Part shown: positions 26,428 to 36,136 of the stretch, in pieces
Position numbering within the stretch: position 1 is the first letter of the stretch
Layout: each line of letters opens with the position of its first letter
Source of the DNA: Planctomycetota bacterium
GTDB lineage: Bacteria > Planctomycetota > Phycisphaerae > Sedimentisphaerales > Anaerohalosphaeraceae
Assembly: GCA_029552545.1 (NCBI GenBank)
Contig: JAKPDO010000043.1
Location: 1-64,000, forward strand
DNA: 64,000 nt
Direction: 5' to 3'
Notes under the pieces: model-generated
Told to the model about the DNA's origin: nothing
The model's database searches: none
The model's input: only the letters and a program-made list of their open reading frames with translations
Position numbers and translations under genes: made by a program

Positions 26428-29037
26428 TTACGGGATTATGTTTACCAGCCGGGATTTTACAATGATAACTTTTTTGGGTTTTTGCCCATTCAGAACGGCT
26501 TGAATTTTCGGATGAGCCAGGGCCAGCCGTTCAATCTCCTGTTCATCTGCATCGGCGGAAACACAGAATCGGTCTTTGATTTTGCCGCACACCTGCAGGG
26601 CCAGCTCGACCTGCTTTTCCTGTGCCAGCTGGGGGTCAAATTGCGGCCAGGGTTCATAGGCCAGCGTATTGGAATGGCCCAGCCGCTGCCAGAGTTCTTC
26701 GGCAATATGAGGAGCAAACGGCGATAAAATCAGGATAAACGGTTCGAGAATCTGTTTGGGACGCACAGACTGACGGCCGAGGTGATTGACGAAAATCATC
26801 ATCTGGCTGATGGCGGTGTTAAAGGCAAAGTTTTCGATGTCTGCGGTCACTTTTTTGATAGTCTGGTGGAGCAGCCGCAGGGTTTGTTCATCGGGCTGGG
26901 CGTCCTGAACAGCCGGATGAAGATTGCCGGTTTCGGGGTCCACCACGAGCCGCCAGACTTTGTGGAGGAAGCGGTGAACACCTTCTACTCCCTGCATGCT
27001 CCAGGGCTTAACGGCCTCCAGCGGCCCCATGAACATTTCATAAAGCCGCATGGAATCAGCGCCGTATTGAGCAATCACAGAATCGGGATTGATGACGTTG
27101 CCGCGGGATTTGCTCATTTTCTGATTGTCTTCCCCCAGAATCATTCCCTGATTAATCAGTTTCTGGAAGGGTTCCGGAGTGGAGACGTACCCGAGGTCAT
27201 AGAGCAATTTATGCCAGAATCGGGAATAGAGCAGATGGAGAACGGCATGCTCGGCCCCGCCGATATACAAGTCAACCGGCATCCAGTATTTTTCGACAGC
27301 GGGGTTGAAGGGGGCTTTGTCATTGGCGGGGTCGAGGTAGCGCAGGTAATACCAGCAGCTGCCGGCCCATTGGGGCATGGTGTTGGTTTCGCGTTTGGCT
27401 TTTGTTCCGTCCGGCAGGGTGACATTGACCCAGTCCACGGCCTTGGCCAGCGGCGGCTCTCCTGTGCCGGTGGGTTTGAAGTCGTCCAGTTCGGGCAAGC
27501 CCAGCGGCAGGTCGGATTCGGAAAGGGCGATGGTGCGTCCGTCCTCGGTGTGAAGGATGGGGAAGGGCTCGCCCCAGTAGCGCTGCCGGCTGAAGAGCCA
27601 GTCCCGCAGTTTGTAATTGACGGCCTTTTTGCCGAGCCCTTTTTCTTCGAGCCAGGCAGTGATTTTTTCTTTGAAAACCGGTGTAGGCAGGCCGTCAAAC
27701 GGCCCGGAATTGAAGGCCGTTCCATCGCCGGTGAAGCAGACTTGTCCGGCCTGGACCTGCTGAGCCAGCGCCGGGTCGTCGGGTTTGACGACGGGAATGA
27801 TGGGCAGGCCGAATTTCTGGGCGAATTCGAAGTCGCGTTCGTCGTGGGCCGGCACAGCCATAATGGCACCGGTGCCGTAACTGATGAGGACGTAATCGCT
27901 GATCCAGATGGGAATCTGTTTGCCGTTGACGGGATTGACGGCGAAAGCCCCCGTAAATTGACCGGTTTTTTCCTTGGATAATTCTGTGCGGTCAAGGTCG
28001 CTTTTTCGGGCGGCCTGTTCTTTGTACTCTGCAACGGCTTGTTTGTATTGCGGGGTTGTGATTGGGTCCACAAGCGGATGTTCCGGAGCCAGAACCATAT
28101 ACGTGGCCCCAAAGAGCGTGTCGGGGCGGGTGGTGAAAATGCGGATTGTGGTGTTATGGCCGACGACGGCGAAACTGACTTCCGCACCGACGCTGCGTCC
28201 AATCCAGTCCTGCTGAAGTTTTTTGATGGATTCCGGCCAGTCCAGCTGATTGAGGCCTTCGAGGAGGCGTTCGGCATACCGGGTGATGCGAAGCATCCAT
28301 TGACGCATCGGCTTTCGAATGACCGGATAGCCGCCGCGTTCGCTGACACCGCCGACGACTTCTTCATTGGCCAGCACCGTTCCGAGGGCCGGGCACCAGT
28401 TGACTGGAGCTTCGGCCTCATAGGCAAGCCGGTGGTCGTCGATGTATTTCTGGACGGCTTTCGGGCCTTGGGCGGCGATTTCTTCCGGAATCGGCAGCTC
28501 TTCAATCGGCCGGGCCTTCTGGAGTTTTTCATCAAACCAGCTGTTGTAAAACTTCAGAAAAATCCATTGGGTCCATTTGTAATAGCGGATATCGGTGGTG
28601 TCCACCTGGCGGTCCCAGTCATAACTGAAGCCGAGGGCCTGAATCTGGCGGCGCATGTTTTCGATATTCCGCTGAGTGGTAATAGCCGGATGGGTGCCGG
28701 TCTGGACGGCGTATTGTTCGGCAGGGAGGCCGAAGGCATCCCAACCGATTGGGTGAAGGACATTATAACCCTTCATTCGCATATATCGTGCGACAATATC
28801 ACTGGCGGTGTATCCTTCCGGATGGCCGACGTGCAGGCCCTGAGCGGACGGATAGGGAAACATATCGAGGACGTAGTATTTGGGGCGTTCGTGAAGCGGG
28901 GCTTTCGGGTTGGGCTTAGGAGGCTGCTGGCCTTTTTGAATGGGTCTTCCGTCCGGGGCCTTGAAGGTTTTATTGCGAAGCCAATAATCCTGCCATTTTT
29001 TTTCGATTGCGATGAAGTCGTATCGGCCGTTTTCCAT
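26428..29037 (-). CDS. leuS: Leucyl-tRNA synthetase
   Basis: This class I synthetase charges tRNA-Leu. The 869-residue protein shows the HIGH motif as HVGH in [15 protein letters not shown], an editing CP1 domain ([20 protein letters not shown]), the LeuS-specific insertion, KMSKS in [11 protein letters not shown], and a C-terminal anticodon and tail domain ending in [12 protein letters not shown]. The frame continues upstream to 29112, but the ATG at 29037 ([16 protein letters not shown]) matches where the family starts and has GAGAG upstream. It heads the minus-strand run leuS / CYTH / lipid kinase / kdsA / radical SAM. No T-box leader was seen. Confidence 0.97.
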   Translation of the reverse strand: MENGRYDFIAIEKKWQDYWLRNKTFKAPDGRPIQKGQQPPKPNPKAPLHERPKYYVLDMFPYPSAQGLHVGHPEGYTASDIVARYMRMKGYNVLHPIGWDAFGLPAEQYAVQTGTHPAITTQRNIENMRRQIQALGFSYDWDRQVDTTDIRYYKWTQWIFLKFYNSWFDEKLQKARPIEELPIPEEIAAQGPKAVQKYIDDHRLAYEAEAPVNWCPALGTVLANEEVVGGVSERGGYPVIRKPMRQWMLRITRYAERLLEGLNQLDWPESIKKLQQDWIGRSVGAEVSFAVVGHNTTIRIFTTRPDTLFGATYMVLAPEHPLVDPITTPQYKQAVAEYKEQAARKSDLDRTELSKEKTGQFTGAFAVNPVNGKQIPIWISDYVLISYGTGAIMAVPAHDERDFEFAQKFGLPIIPVVKPDDPALAQQVQAGQVCFTGDGTAFNSGPFDGLPTPVFKEKITAWLEEKGLGKKAVNYKLRDWLFSRQRYWGEPFPILHTEDGRTIALSESDLPLGLPELDDFKPTGTGEPPLAKAVDWVNVTLPDGTKAKRETNTMPQWAGSCWYYLRYLDPANDKAPFNPAVEKYWMPVDLYIGGAEHAVLHLLYSRFWHKLLYDLGYVSTPEPFQKLINQGMILGEDNQKMSKSRGNVINPDSVIAQYGADSMRLYEMFMGPLEAVKPWSMQGVEGVHRFLHKVWRLVVDPETGNLHPAVQDAQPDEQTLRLLHQTIKKVTADIENFAFNTAISQMMIFVNHLGRQSVRPKQILEPFILILSPFAPHIAEELWQRLGHSNTLAYEPWPQFDPQLAQEKQVELALQVCGKIKDRFCVSADADEQEIERLALAHPKIQAVLNGQKPKKVIIVKSRLVNIIP

Positions 29038-29151
29038 AAGGACTCTCAACTTGTCAAACCATAAATTAGCAATTCTCTGTCTGTAATGGCTGATTTGTTT
29101 GAAAAAGAGCATTATATCCTAATTTTATCCGTAAGCAACCGTTCAACATTC

Positions 29152-29895
29152 TTATTTATCAGTATCGGTATCGGTCCTGCTCAAGTCGATGAGAAATAAG
29201 GATGAAGGGGGTAAATGATTCAGTGCTTCACGGGTCAGGTTGAACCAGCAGGGGCATTCGTCCAGAACAGCACTGTCGCTTGTAGCGACCGGTTCGGGGG
29301 TTTGGCGGAGGAGCTGATCCGGATTTTGATGAATTTCGACCTGCCAGGAGAGGTTTTGAGTTTTGAAGAAGTCTTCGAGGAGGGCTTTCAGACGGCCGGA
29401 GTTGGACACGGGACGGTCCAGGAGCCAGAGGACTTCTTTCGGGTTGAGTTTTTTGAGGATTTCAGCAGCCAGTTCGACGGCCGGAAGGGTTTCGGCAACT
29501 TTTCGCCATGTACCGTGAAGACCGGAGAGGTCCCGGATGCAACCGTCCTGACCGATGAGAAGCACCCCGCCGCTGAGGGCTGCCTCGAGGGTGATGAGGA
29601 TATTGTATCCGTCCAGCAGGAGGGTGCGGTCGGCAAGGTTTGAAAGGGAGATTTCTTTCTGCTTTCGAAGGGTACTCTGGGTATCGGTGCAGGCGGAGCG
29701 CATGACGGCTAGCCGCTGCCGGCTGTCGAGGGAAAAGTGGTCGCCCACCAGTTTGAGGGCGCTTATCTGGGCATACCCGTGAGACAAGAGCCAGGAATAA
29801 TGACTGACGGCCTTTTGGAGGAGGGGGATTTGGTCAGGGGCAAACAGCCGCCTGTCCTCCGGATGGGGTCCGCGATGGGTGCGTTTGTCAGGCAT
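29152..29895 (-). CDS. DUF434 / DUF5616 (PIN-like) domain protein
   Basis: This 247-residue protein has an N-terminal DUF434 region (HPEDRRLFAPDQIPLLQKAV, LKLVGDHFSLDSRQRLAVMRSA). Its second half begins LLDGYNILITLEAALSGG and is rich in conserved Asp (LLIGQDGCIRDLSG, LLDRPVSNSG), as in the PIN-like DUF5616 domain. A metal-dependent nuclease activity is suggested by fold only; nothing specific is known. It ends in the acidic tail RTDTDTDK. It lies 114 bases upstream of leuS on the same strand. Confidence 0.8.
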   Translation of the reverse strand: MPDKRTHRGPHPEDRRLFAPDQIPLLQKAVSHYSWLLSHGYAQISALKLVGDHFSLDSRQRLAVMRSACTDTQSTLRKQKEISLSNLADRTLLLDGYNILITLEAALSGGVLLIGQDGCIRDLSGLHGTWRKVAETLPAVELAAEILKKLNPKEVLWLLDRPVSNSGRLKALLEDFFKTQNLSWQVEIHQNPDQLLRQTPEPVATSDSAVLDECPCWFNLTREALNHLPPSSLFLIDLSRTDTDTDK

Positions 29896-29992
29896 TCTTT
29901 CAGGATACCGGATGGGGAATGGCAGTTCAAGGGAGGAAAAAGTTGACAGAGAAGGTTGTTTTTTCTACGATTCGCTTTTTTAGGAACAGGAT

Positions 29993-30889
29993 ATGCCCAG
30001 TCACAATCTGGCCCACATACAAATAGGCAATCTGGATGTTTTGGGGTATTCGGTCGCCGGCGAGGAAACGGTAGTTGCTATGCCGCAGCTGGATGTGTGC
30101 TTTGACATCGGCAAGGCCCCTGACCAGGTGATTCCAATCAATCACGTGCTCCTGACGCACGGTCATATGGACCATGCGGCGGGGATTGCCTATTATCTTT
30201 CGCATCGTCAGTTTTGCGGTCTTTCGCCGGGGACGGTTCTGGCCCCGCCGAATACGCTCAGTCCGATTCGACAGATCTTGAATGCCTGGAGCAAGCTGGA
30301 CGGCAGCCGGATTAAAAGCAATCTGGTGGCAGTTGGACCGGGGGAGGAATATCCGGTAAAGCCGAATTTGTTTGTGAGGGTTTTCCCCACAAAGCATACG
30401 GTTGGGGCGGTTGGGTTTTCTGTTCTCGAACGCCGCAAAAAACTCCGAGAGGAATATCAGGGATTAACAGGTCCGCAATTGGTGGAATTAAAGAGGCAGG
30501 GAATCGAGATTGACCGTCCACTGGAGATTCCGCTGGTCAGTTATCTGGGGGATACGCAGTATGTGGACTTTTCGCAACTGGATTATATTTCCAACAGTCG
30601 GCTGTTAATTGCGGAGTGCACCTTTTATGAGGAGGAACATGCCGGGCGGGCGGAAGCGGGTCGGCATATGCATATTGAGGAATTGGGCCCGCTTCTGGAA
30701 AGAATGAACAATGAGTTCGTGCTGCTGACTCATCTGACGCAGCGGACAAGCTTGTCAGATGCACGGCGAATGCTGAAGGAAAAGCTGCCGTCATCGGTGT
30801 ACAGCAAAGTCTTGCTGCTGATGGAGCATCTGCCGAAGGGGCGGCGAAAGAAAGGTGTTTGTAAGCCGAAGTCGTCTGAAGTTCAGTAA
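29993..30889 (+). CDS. Metallo-beta-lactamase fold hydrolase, ribonuclease Z-like
   Basis: This 298-residue MBL-fold protein has the zinc motif HxHxDH in LLTHGHMDHAAG (about 55-66). Further ligands are in FPTKHTVGAVGF, the Asp of SYLGDTQYVD and the His of LLTHLTQR. The arrangement is that of the RNase Z/ElaC or arylsulfatase-like branch, which can trim tRNA 3' ends. Because tRNA-Arg in this window lacks an encoded CCA, RNase Z activity would be useful, but the link is inferential. Its 3' end overlaps the opposing debranching-enzyme gene by 7 bases. Confidence 0.82.
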   Translation: MPSHNLAHIQIGNLDVLGYSVAGEETVVAMPQLDVCFDIGKAPDQVIPINHVLLTHGHMDHAAGIAYYLSHRQFCGLSPGTVLAPPNTLSPIRQILNAWSKLDGSRIKSNLVAVGPGEEYPVKPNLFVRVFPTKHTVGAVGFSVLERRKKLREEYQGLTGPQLVELKRQGIEIDRPLEIPLVSYLGDTQYVDFSQLDYISNSRLLIAECTFYEEEHAGRAEAGRHMHIEELGPLLERMNNEFVLLTHLTQRTSLSDARRMLKEKLPSSVYSKVLLLMEHLPKGRRKKGVCKPKSSEVQ

Positions 30890-32895
30890 GAGGCGGTTTG
30901 CTGAAGGAGCAGCCAGATGCGCAGGACTTCCGCCACGCTCCAGGCCTGGGCGGGACAGCCCCGGGGATAGTGCGGCGGGTCTCCGTCGAAGATTTCGGAA
31001 ATGCTGCCGAGGCAGGCACGATTGGCGAAATGATGAATCAGAGGAGAGAGCATCGCGGCGGCCTGTTTTCGGGCCTGGGGGGTATGGTTGTGGACTTTCA
31101 GAAAGGCCTCCAGAAAGGCGCCCATCAGCCAGGGCCAAACGGTTCCCTGATGGTAGGCGGCATCGCGATGGAACAAGTCTCCTTCGTAGCGTCCGATGTA
31201 GCGGGGGTCTCGCGGACTGAGGGTCCGAAGACCGTAGGGGGTCAGCAGCTCCTGCTGGACGATTTGGACAACGCGTTTTTGGCGATTGGGCGACAGGGGG
31301 CTGTGAAGGAGGGAGACGGCGAAAATCTGGTTAGGGCGGATGGACGGGTCGGGTGTGCCGTCGGGCAGAATGCAGTCGTTCAGGCAGCCGGTGTTTTCAT
31401 TCCAGAAAAGCCGGCTGAAACTCTGTTTGACCAGTTCAGCGCGAGCCGTGAAAAATTCGGATTTGGAGCGGTTTTGGTCTTTGAAGTAGTCGGCTGTTTG
31501 ACAAAGGATGTCATACCAGAGTGCGTTGATTTCCACGGCCTTGCCGTGTCGAGGCGTAAAGACCACATCGCCGCATTTGGCATCCATCCAGGTCAGCTGC
31601 GTCTGCGGGTCGCCGCCGGTGATAAGGCCGTCGGCATCGGCGTGGATGCCGAAACGCGTCCCTTCCTGGTATCCGGTGAGGATTTGCAGAACAGCGGGCA
31701 GAAGATTTTTTTCGAAAAAGGATTGGTTCTGCGTTTGCTGGAGCCATTGGTAGGCAGCTTCGACAAACCAAAGCGAGGCGTCGATGCTGTTGTAGTGGGC
31801 CGGTCCGCCGTAATCGTCAAACCGGTTGGGAATCATCCCTTCGCTGACGGCCTCAGCAAAGGTCTGCAGGACGCCGGCGGCTGTATCGGCTCGGCCCGTG
31901 CTCAGGCACAGACCCGGCATGGCAATGAAGGCATCACGTCCCCAGTCGAGAAACCAGGGATAACCGGCCAGGATAGTCGGGCTTGTGCGTCCCTGAATGG
32001 TTCGTTCGACCACGAATTGCGCTGCAGAGATGAACAGGGCCTTTTGGATGGGGTCTCGCGCGAAGGCGCTGCGGCAGAGGTCTTTTTGGCGATTGGAAAG
32101 GTCTTCGAGCATTTGCTGAAAGTCCGGCGGTTCGAAGGCGGCACCAGAGGGCTTCAGGGCCGCCCAAAGGATGACTGAACCGGGCTGTTCAATGCGGCAG
32201 GAGTACCAGCCGGGCGTCCAGAGGTCTTCGAAACAGTCCTGTCCCCGCTGCGCCTCGATGCGGTAGTAAAAGCGATACCACCAGTGGGGTTCCGGCCGGA
32301 AGGTCATCGATGAGGCGACAATATGCAGCTGAAGGTCGTCTTCGGAGGGACCGGCGATTCGGACGGCGTGAGGTCTTTTCATTTCAGCAGTTATCGGCTG
32401 AGAGGCATTTTGGAGGCCGTGAAAATCCCGCATGGCCGCCAGCGGCAGCAGAGAAAACGTAAATGGGCGGACCAGATGGCTGAAGGCGTACTCGATAGCG
32501 ACGACATCTTCGGTGGGATGCAGATAGACGGATTTGGTGCATCGGGCCAGGCCGAGTTCGTATTCGAAATGGACGCCGATGTCGCGGGAAAAGGCAGTCA
32601 GGTGTTCGTATCCTTTCGGGTGGAAGGTTCGGTCGAATTCAAAACAGCTGAATTCCAGCGAATCTTCCTCGAGGGAGATTTTTTCCAGGCAGGCGGCCAG
32701 TCCGAGAAACCGGGCGGCGGGAGGATGCGGGGTTCCGATGAGCAGGCCGTGATAGCGTCGGGTATTGCAGCCGGCCAGCGTGGAAAAGGCGAATCCGCCG
32801 CGGCTGTTGGTCAGAAGCCATTCCCGGCTGAGCATCTCCTCCAGCGGCAGGTCGCTGAGGTTTACGGCCAGGATGGCTTCTTTGTGCAGTTCCAT
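30883..32895 (-). CDS. Glycogen debranching enzyme (amylo-alpha-1,6-glucosidase, GH133-type)
   Basis: This 670-residue enzyme has a GDE N-terminal domain (REWLLTNSRGGFAFSTLAG, NTRRYHGLLIG) and an alpha/alpha-barrel C-terminal domain with the conserved FLDWGRDAFIAMPGL and later HQGTVWPWLMGAFLEAF. It would hydrolyse alpha-1,6 branch stubs of glycogen. It is the last gene of a minus-strand cluster: GT4 synthase, GH57, debranching. The start ATG at 32895 lies 27 bases after the GH57 gene. The 3' end overlaps the RNase Z-like gene. Confidence 0.92.
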   Translation of the reverse strand: MELHKEAILAVNLSDLPLEEMLSREWLLTNSRGGFAFSTLAGCNTRRYHGLLIGTPHPPAARFLGLAACLEKISLEEDSLEFSCFEFDRTFHPKGYEHLTAFSRDIGVHFEYELGLARCTKSVYLHPTEDVVAIEYAFSHLVRPFTFSLLPLAAMRDFHGLQNASQPITAEMKRPHAVRIAGPSEDDLQLHIVASSMTFRPEPHWWYRFYYRIEAQRGQDCFEDLWTPGWYSCRIEQPGSVILWAALKPSGAAFEPPDFQQMLEDLSNRQKDLCRSAFARDPIQKALFISAAQFVVERTIQGRTSPTILAGYPWFLDWGRDAFIAMPGLCLSTGRADTAAGVLQTFAEAVSEGMIPNRFDDYGGPAHYNSIDASLWFVEAAYQWLQQTQNQSFFEKNLLPAVLQILTGYQEGTRFGIHADADGLITGGDPQTQLTWMDAKCGDVVFTPRHGKAVEINALWYDILCQTADYFKDQNRSKSEFFTARAELVKQSFSRLFWNENTGCLNDCILPDGTPDPSIRPNQIFAVSLLHSPLSPNRQKRVVQIVQQELLTPYGLRTLSPRDPRYIGRYEGDLFHRDAAYHQGTVWPWLMGAFLEAFLKVHNHTPQARKQAAAMLSPLIHHFANRACLGSISEIFDGDPPHYPRGCPAQAWSVAEVLRIWLLLQQTASY

Positions 32896-32922
32896 TGCAT
32901 TTCGTTAAGCCGAACCGGTGTT

Positions 32923-34137
32923 TCAGGAGGCCTGTTCGGAGACGGTTTGCTGGGTCAGGACCTGTTTGCAGCGTTCCCGCAGATGATTGAGCACGTTCAT
33001 ATAATTGATATAGGAATCGTACGGTGACTCATAGGGGTTGAAGTATTTGTGGACATCGCCGTCGGAGAAATACTTGGTGCACATATAATAGAAATGATCG
33101 GAGGTCAGCAGTTTTCTCCAATCCTCAATAATCTGGGGGTCCTGGGTCTGTTTGACGAGTTTCTCCATTTTATAGACTTCGTGGAGGGCGTTGGACTGCA
33201 TGGCGTTGCCCAGCCAGGCGGACAAGTCCCGTTCCATATCGGCCCAGCTGATAACGTGGGGCACATCCACAACGTCCATGACCGGATAAGTGCGAACCAC
33301 CTCGCTGGGCGTCATAAAGTTGTTGTCGGGGTGGCGGAGGATGTATTCGGGCAGATGATACATAAAGTCGAAGATGCCGGTGTCCTCCCACTGATGTTCA
33401 CCGAAGGTTTCGTAGTCCATAAAGAGATTGACGGTATGGCCGCAGCCGTTAATCTGGTCAATCCAGCGGGCAAATTTGGGGGCGTCCAGCGGCCATTCCT
33501 CCCAGCCGCGGTTGCTGAAGCGAAAGGCGATGTCATCGGACAGGGAGTAGTTTTTCAAAAGCAGCTTCAGGTGCTTGCAGTTGGGGGGGCGATAGACAAA
33601 GTTGGCGTTGCGATGGCCGAGGATTCGGTCGGCTCCCTCCGTGATGACGGCATCGAACTGATTCATGGCCTCGATGGTTTCCGCCAGCTGGTTGTTGTAA
33701 ATCAATTCTGTGTTGCGGAAAATACGGGGGGTTTGGCCCCAGAGTTTCTGCATCAGTTCAATATGCTTTTGAATCTGTTCGAAAAATTCATTCCGGGAAT
33801 AAAGGAAGCTGAGACTGTGATAGTAGGTTTCGGCGATAAATTCGACACATCCGGTTTCGGCCAGTGCGTCGAAAGTGCTGATGACTTCGGGGCAGTATTT
33901 CTGGAATTGTTCGATGACCACGCCGGTGATGCTGAAGGAAACCTTAAAGCGTCCTTCATAGCGGCGAATCATCTTCAGCAGAAGCCGGTTGGAGGGCAGG
34001 TAGCATTTGTTGGCGACCTTGCGGCAGATGGAGGCGTTTTTGAATTCGTCGAAATAGTTTCCGGACTTGTCAAATACGGTGTAGTGCCGAAGTCGAAACG
34101 GCTGATGCACCTGGAAATAAAAGCAAACCGACGGCAT
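32923..34137 (-). CDS. Glycoside hydrolase family 57 (alpha-amylase / glucanotransferase)
   Basis: This 404-residue GH57 enzyme starts with VCFYFQVHQPFRLRHY (the family HQP motif). The nucleophile-region Glu is in FRNTELIYNNQLAE (about 141-146). The catalytic Asp is in LFMDYETFGEHQW. Members act on alpha-1,4 glucans as amylases or 4-alpha-glucanotransferases, and some are branching enzymes. The compact length and neighbours favour an alpha-amylase-like role in glycogen turnover. It sits between the GT4 gene (26-base gap) and the debranching enzyme. Confidence 0.92.
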   Translation of the reverse strand: MPSVCFYFQVHQPFRLRHYTVFDKSGNYFDEFKNASICRKVANKCYLPSNRLLLKMIRRYEGRFKVSFSITGVVIEQFQKYCPEVISTFDALAETGCVEFIAETYYHSLSFLYSRNEFFEQIQKHIELMQKLWGQTPRIFRNTELIYNNQLAETIEAMNQFDAVITEGADRILGHRNANFVYRPPNCKHLKLLLKNYSLSDDIAFRFSNRGWEEWPLDAPKFARWIDQINGCGHTVNLFMDYETFGEHQWEDTGIFDFMYHLPEYILRHPDNNFMTPSEVVRTYPVMDVVDVPHVISWADMERDLSAWLGNAMQSNALHEVYKMEKLVKQTQDPQIIEDWRKLLTSDHFYYMCTKYFSDGDVHKYFNPYESPYDSYINYMNVLNHLRERCKQVLTQQTVSEQAS

Positions 34138-34163
34138 ACGAAACCCTCACCTTCCATGAAGTT

Positions 34164-35504
34164 TCAGACGGCGACCTGGGTGACTTCCTGATAGACCTTC
34201 AGACATTTCTTGGCCGCTCCGGACCATTTGAGTTTGCGTACCTCGAAGTTTCCATGTTCCCGCAGGGTCATCTGGAGCGGCGGATATTTCAGGACGGCGA
34301 TGATTTTATTGGCCATTTCCTGAATGTCCCAGAAGTCCACCTTGAGGACGTGGGTGAGGACCTCGGCAACGCCGCTTTGCTTGCTGATGATGACGGGCAC
34401 GTCATGGTTGAGGGCTTCCAGGGGAGCGATTCCGAAGGGTTCGGAGACGGACGGCATGACATAGAGGTCCGCCATCTGATAGACACGGTTGACGTCTTCG
34501 CCCCGCAGAAAGCCGGTAAAGAGAACTTTGTGTCCGATTCCCATCTGGGCCGCCATTTCGATGATGCGATGCATCATATCGCCGCTGCCGGCCATGACGA
34601 ACTTGACGTTTTCCATCTCTTCGAGGACCTTGCGGGCGGCCATAAGAAAGTATTCGGGACCTTTCTGCATGGTGATTCGTCCGAGGAACAGGACGATTTT
34701 TTCGTCACTGCGGATACCGACCTGCTGGGCAGAAATCCGATTGCTGTCTTCCGGCTCGACGCCGTTGTAGATGACCTCGATTTTCTCCCCGAGCGCTCCG
34801 TAACGGGTCATCAGGATATTCCGGGTCAGATAACTGACGGCGATGACCTTGGCGGCGGCGTGAATTCCGCGGCGTTCGATGTCGTAAATCATCTGGTTGA
34901 CATGTTCGCCGCTTCGGTCGAATTCCGTGGAATGGACGTGTACTACCAGCGGTTTTCCGGTGACGGCGGCGACGGCGATGCCGGCCGGATAGGTCATCCA
35001 GTCATGGGCATGAATCACGTCAAATTCCTGCTGGAGGGCCAGGCGGACAGCGGCGGCGGCGTAACGGTGCACTTCGGTGTACATATCCCCGCTGTACTGG
35101 CCGGGGCCGACGGAAAGGCCTTCAATTTCCTGCTCCAGCCACTGGTCGAGCATCTGCTGCGACTGGGATGACAGGAGCTGCTTTTGGCGGATGATTTCCT
35201 CCAGCCGTTTTTGGTACTGCTGCGGGGTTGTATAGGGCTGAAGGGGAGAACTGACGGTATGGAACTGAACGTTCTTGAGCTCCTGGCTTGTTTCGGTGGT
35301 TTGGGTGACCGTCTTGGAAGCGCGGCAATGCTGAGGCGTCAGCATCTGGACATGGGTAGGGGTTTGCGTTTCAATGGGCTTGGGAAGAACAAACGTAATT
35401 TTCACTCCCAAATCGCTTAACGCTTTGGTCAGTCCATGGCACGCGGTACCTAAGCCCCCGCTGATGTAAGGCGGAAACTCCCAACCAAGCATGAACACTT
35501 TCAT
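34164..35504 (-). CDS. Glycosyltransferase family 4, glycogen/starch synthase-like
   Basis: This 446-residue GT4 (GT-B fold) enzyme has an N-terminal acceptor site LGWEFPPYISGGLGTACHGL as in starch synthases, and IHAHDWMTYPAG. The donor-site motif is SVSEPFGIAPLEALNHDVPVI with the E-x7-E signature. A helical insertion (about 60-130) is specific to this branch. It likely extends or transfers glucose (ADP- or UDP-glucose donor) on alpha-glucan. As the first gene of the cluster it has a 280-base upstream gap that holds a short reading frame and a TATAAT box (35582-35587, minus). Confidence 0.88.
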   Translation of the reverse strand: MKVFMLGWEFPPYISGGLGTACHGLTKALSDLGVKITFVLPKPIETQTPTHVQMLTPQHCRASKTVTQTTETSQELKNVQFHTVSSPLQPYTTPQQYQKRLEEIIRQKQLLSSQSQQMLDQWLEQEIEGLSVGPGQYSGDMYTEVHRYAAAAVRLALQQEFDVIHAHDWMTYPAGIAVAAVTGKPLVVHVHSTEFDRSGEHVNQMIYDIERRGIHAAAKVIAVSYLTRNILMTRYGALGEKIEVIYNGVEPEDSNRISAQQVGIRSDEKIVLFLGRITMQKGPEYFLMAARKVLEEMENVKFVMAGSGDMMHRIIEMAAQMGIGHKVLFTGFLRGEDVNRVYQMADLYVMPSVSEPFGIAPLEALNHDVPVIISKQSGVAEVLTHVLKVDFWDIQEMANKIIAVLKYPPLQMTLREHGNFEVRKLKWSGAAKKCLKVYQEVTQVAV

Positions 35505-35520
35505 ATCAGACCCCGTTTAC

Positions 35521-35556
35521 TCACAGTTTTTCAAAAGATTCAAGATGCTCTTTCAT
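35521..35556 (-). CDS. Short upstream reading frame before the GT4 gene (11 codons)
   Basis: Minus-strand ATG at 35556, preceded by AAGGTGG, opens MKEHLESFEKL and stops at 35521, 17 bases before the GT4 start. It could be a leader peptide or a chance frame. No tandem regulatory codons or terminator hairpin were seen, so function is not claimed. Confidence 0.3.
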   Translation of the reverse strand: MKEHLESFEKL

Positions 35557-35700
35557 CCTACCACCTTCTGACAATAAATCAATTATAAAATAAATCTGCA
35601 AAAGACCTAATGAAATTTACTGAAAATAGAGGAAAAAAGTTCAGGACTGTGTTGGAGAAGACAGAGAGGGGAAATTTATCTATCTTGACAGATTTTAGAC

Positions 35701-35733
35701 AAAAAAAAGCCACTTCTTTTGAAGGAAGCGGCT
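35701..35733 (-). terminator. Rho-independent terminator of the histone-fold gene
   Basis: On the minus strand a 9-bp stem (35733-35725 with 35716-35708, one G-T pair) has an 8-base loop and is followed by seven T residues (35707-35701). The same hairpin read on the plus strand has an A-C mismatch, so it belongs to the minus-strand gene that ends at 35789. Confidence 0.85.
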
Positions 35734-35788
35734 TTTGATTCTTTGGGCACCGGGCAAAGCCGGTGTGAAGAACCTAAGCAGGCAGGTC

Positions 35789-36013
35789 TTACAGGTCCTG
35801 CGGCTTAACAGTGCTTCGACGATTGGCCTGGGTTCTGCAAACGGCAGCGTCCAGGATCTGATAAATCTTCTCGTTCAAGGCCCCAATAGAATCACTGGCA
35901 GTCATCATACCCTTGGACTTGATGTAGGCCTTGACCTTGCTGGCGACAACCAGCATTTCCGACTTGCCGCCTTTCGGGGCAGCTTTCTTTGCAGCGGCTT
36001 TCTTCTTTGCCAT
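35789..36013 (-). CDS. Small histone-fold DNA-binding protein with Lys/Ala tail
   Basis: This 74-residue protein has an N-terminal Lys/Ala tail (residues 1-19, MAKKKAAAKKAAPKGGKSE). A short helix follows (about 20-34, LVVASKVKAYIKSKG), then a loop, then a long central helix (about 41-65, DSIGALNEKIYQILDAAVC). It ends in RRSTVKPQDL. Arg66 and Asp73 are seven residues apart with Thr-Val between, as in the archaeal histone clamp. The chain stops where helix 3 would begin. I infer a dimeric histone-fold nucleoid protein. It has its own promoter, a 5' stem-loop, a strong ribosome site (GGAGGTG) and a terminator, fitting high expression. The alternative is a histone-H1-like tail fused to an unrelated helix pair. 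Confidence 0.72.
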   Translation of the reverse strand: MAKKKAAAKKAAPKGGKSEMLVVASKVKAYIKSKGMMTASDSIGALNEKIYQILDAAVCRTQANRRSTVKPQDL

Positions 36014-36053
36014 ACGGCACCTCCGTGTAAAAGGTTATTAAGTTCCCATAAAA

Positions 36054-36071
36054 GCGGCACACACGTGCCGC
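36054..36071 (-). other. 5' leader stem-loop of the histone-fold mRNA
   Basis: GCGGCAC and GTGCCGC (36054-36060 and 36065-36071) form a perfect 7-bp hairpin with a 4-base loop. It lies about 12 bases after the predicted start of transcription and 40 bases before the ATG. Such 5' hairpins can protect mRNA from decay; the role here is inferred. Confidence 0.55.
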
Positions 36072-36089
36072 CGGACGACTTTTTGGCGT

Positions 36090-36118
36090 ATTGTGGCTGT
36101 GTTTGGGCGACTTTGCAA
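36090..36118 (-). promoter_or_regulatory. Candidate sigma-70 promoter of the histone-fold gene
   Basis: On the minus strand TTGCAA (36118-36113) and CACAAT (36095-36090) are 17 bases apart, each 4/6 to consensus. The region upstream is strongly A/T-rich. Together with the stem-loop and palindrome it fills most of the 318-base gap at 36014-36331. Confidence 0.45.
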
Positions 36119-36136
36119 TAAAAAATTTTCGAAAAA

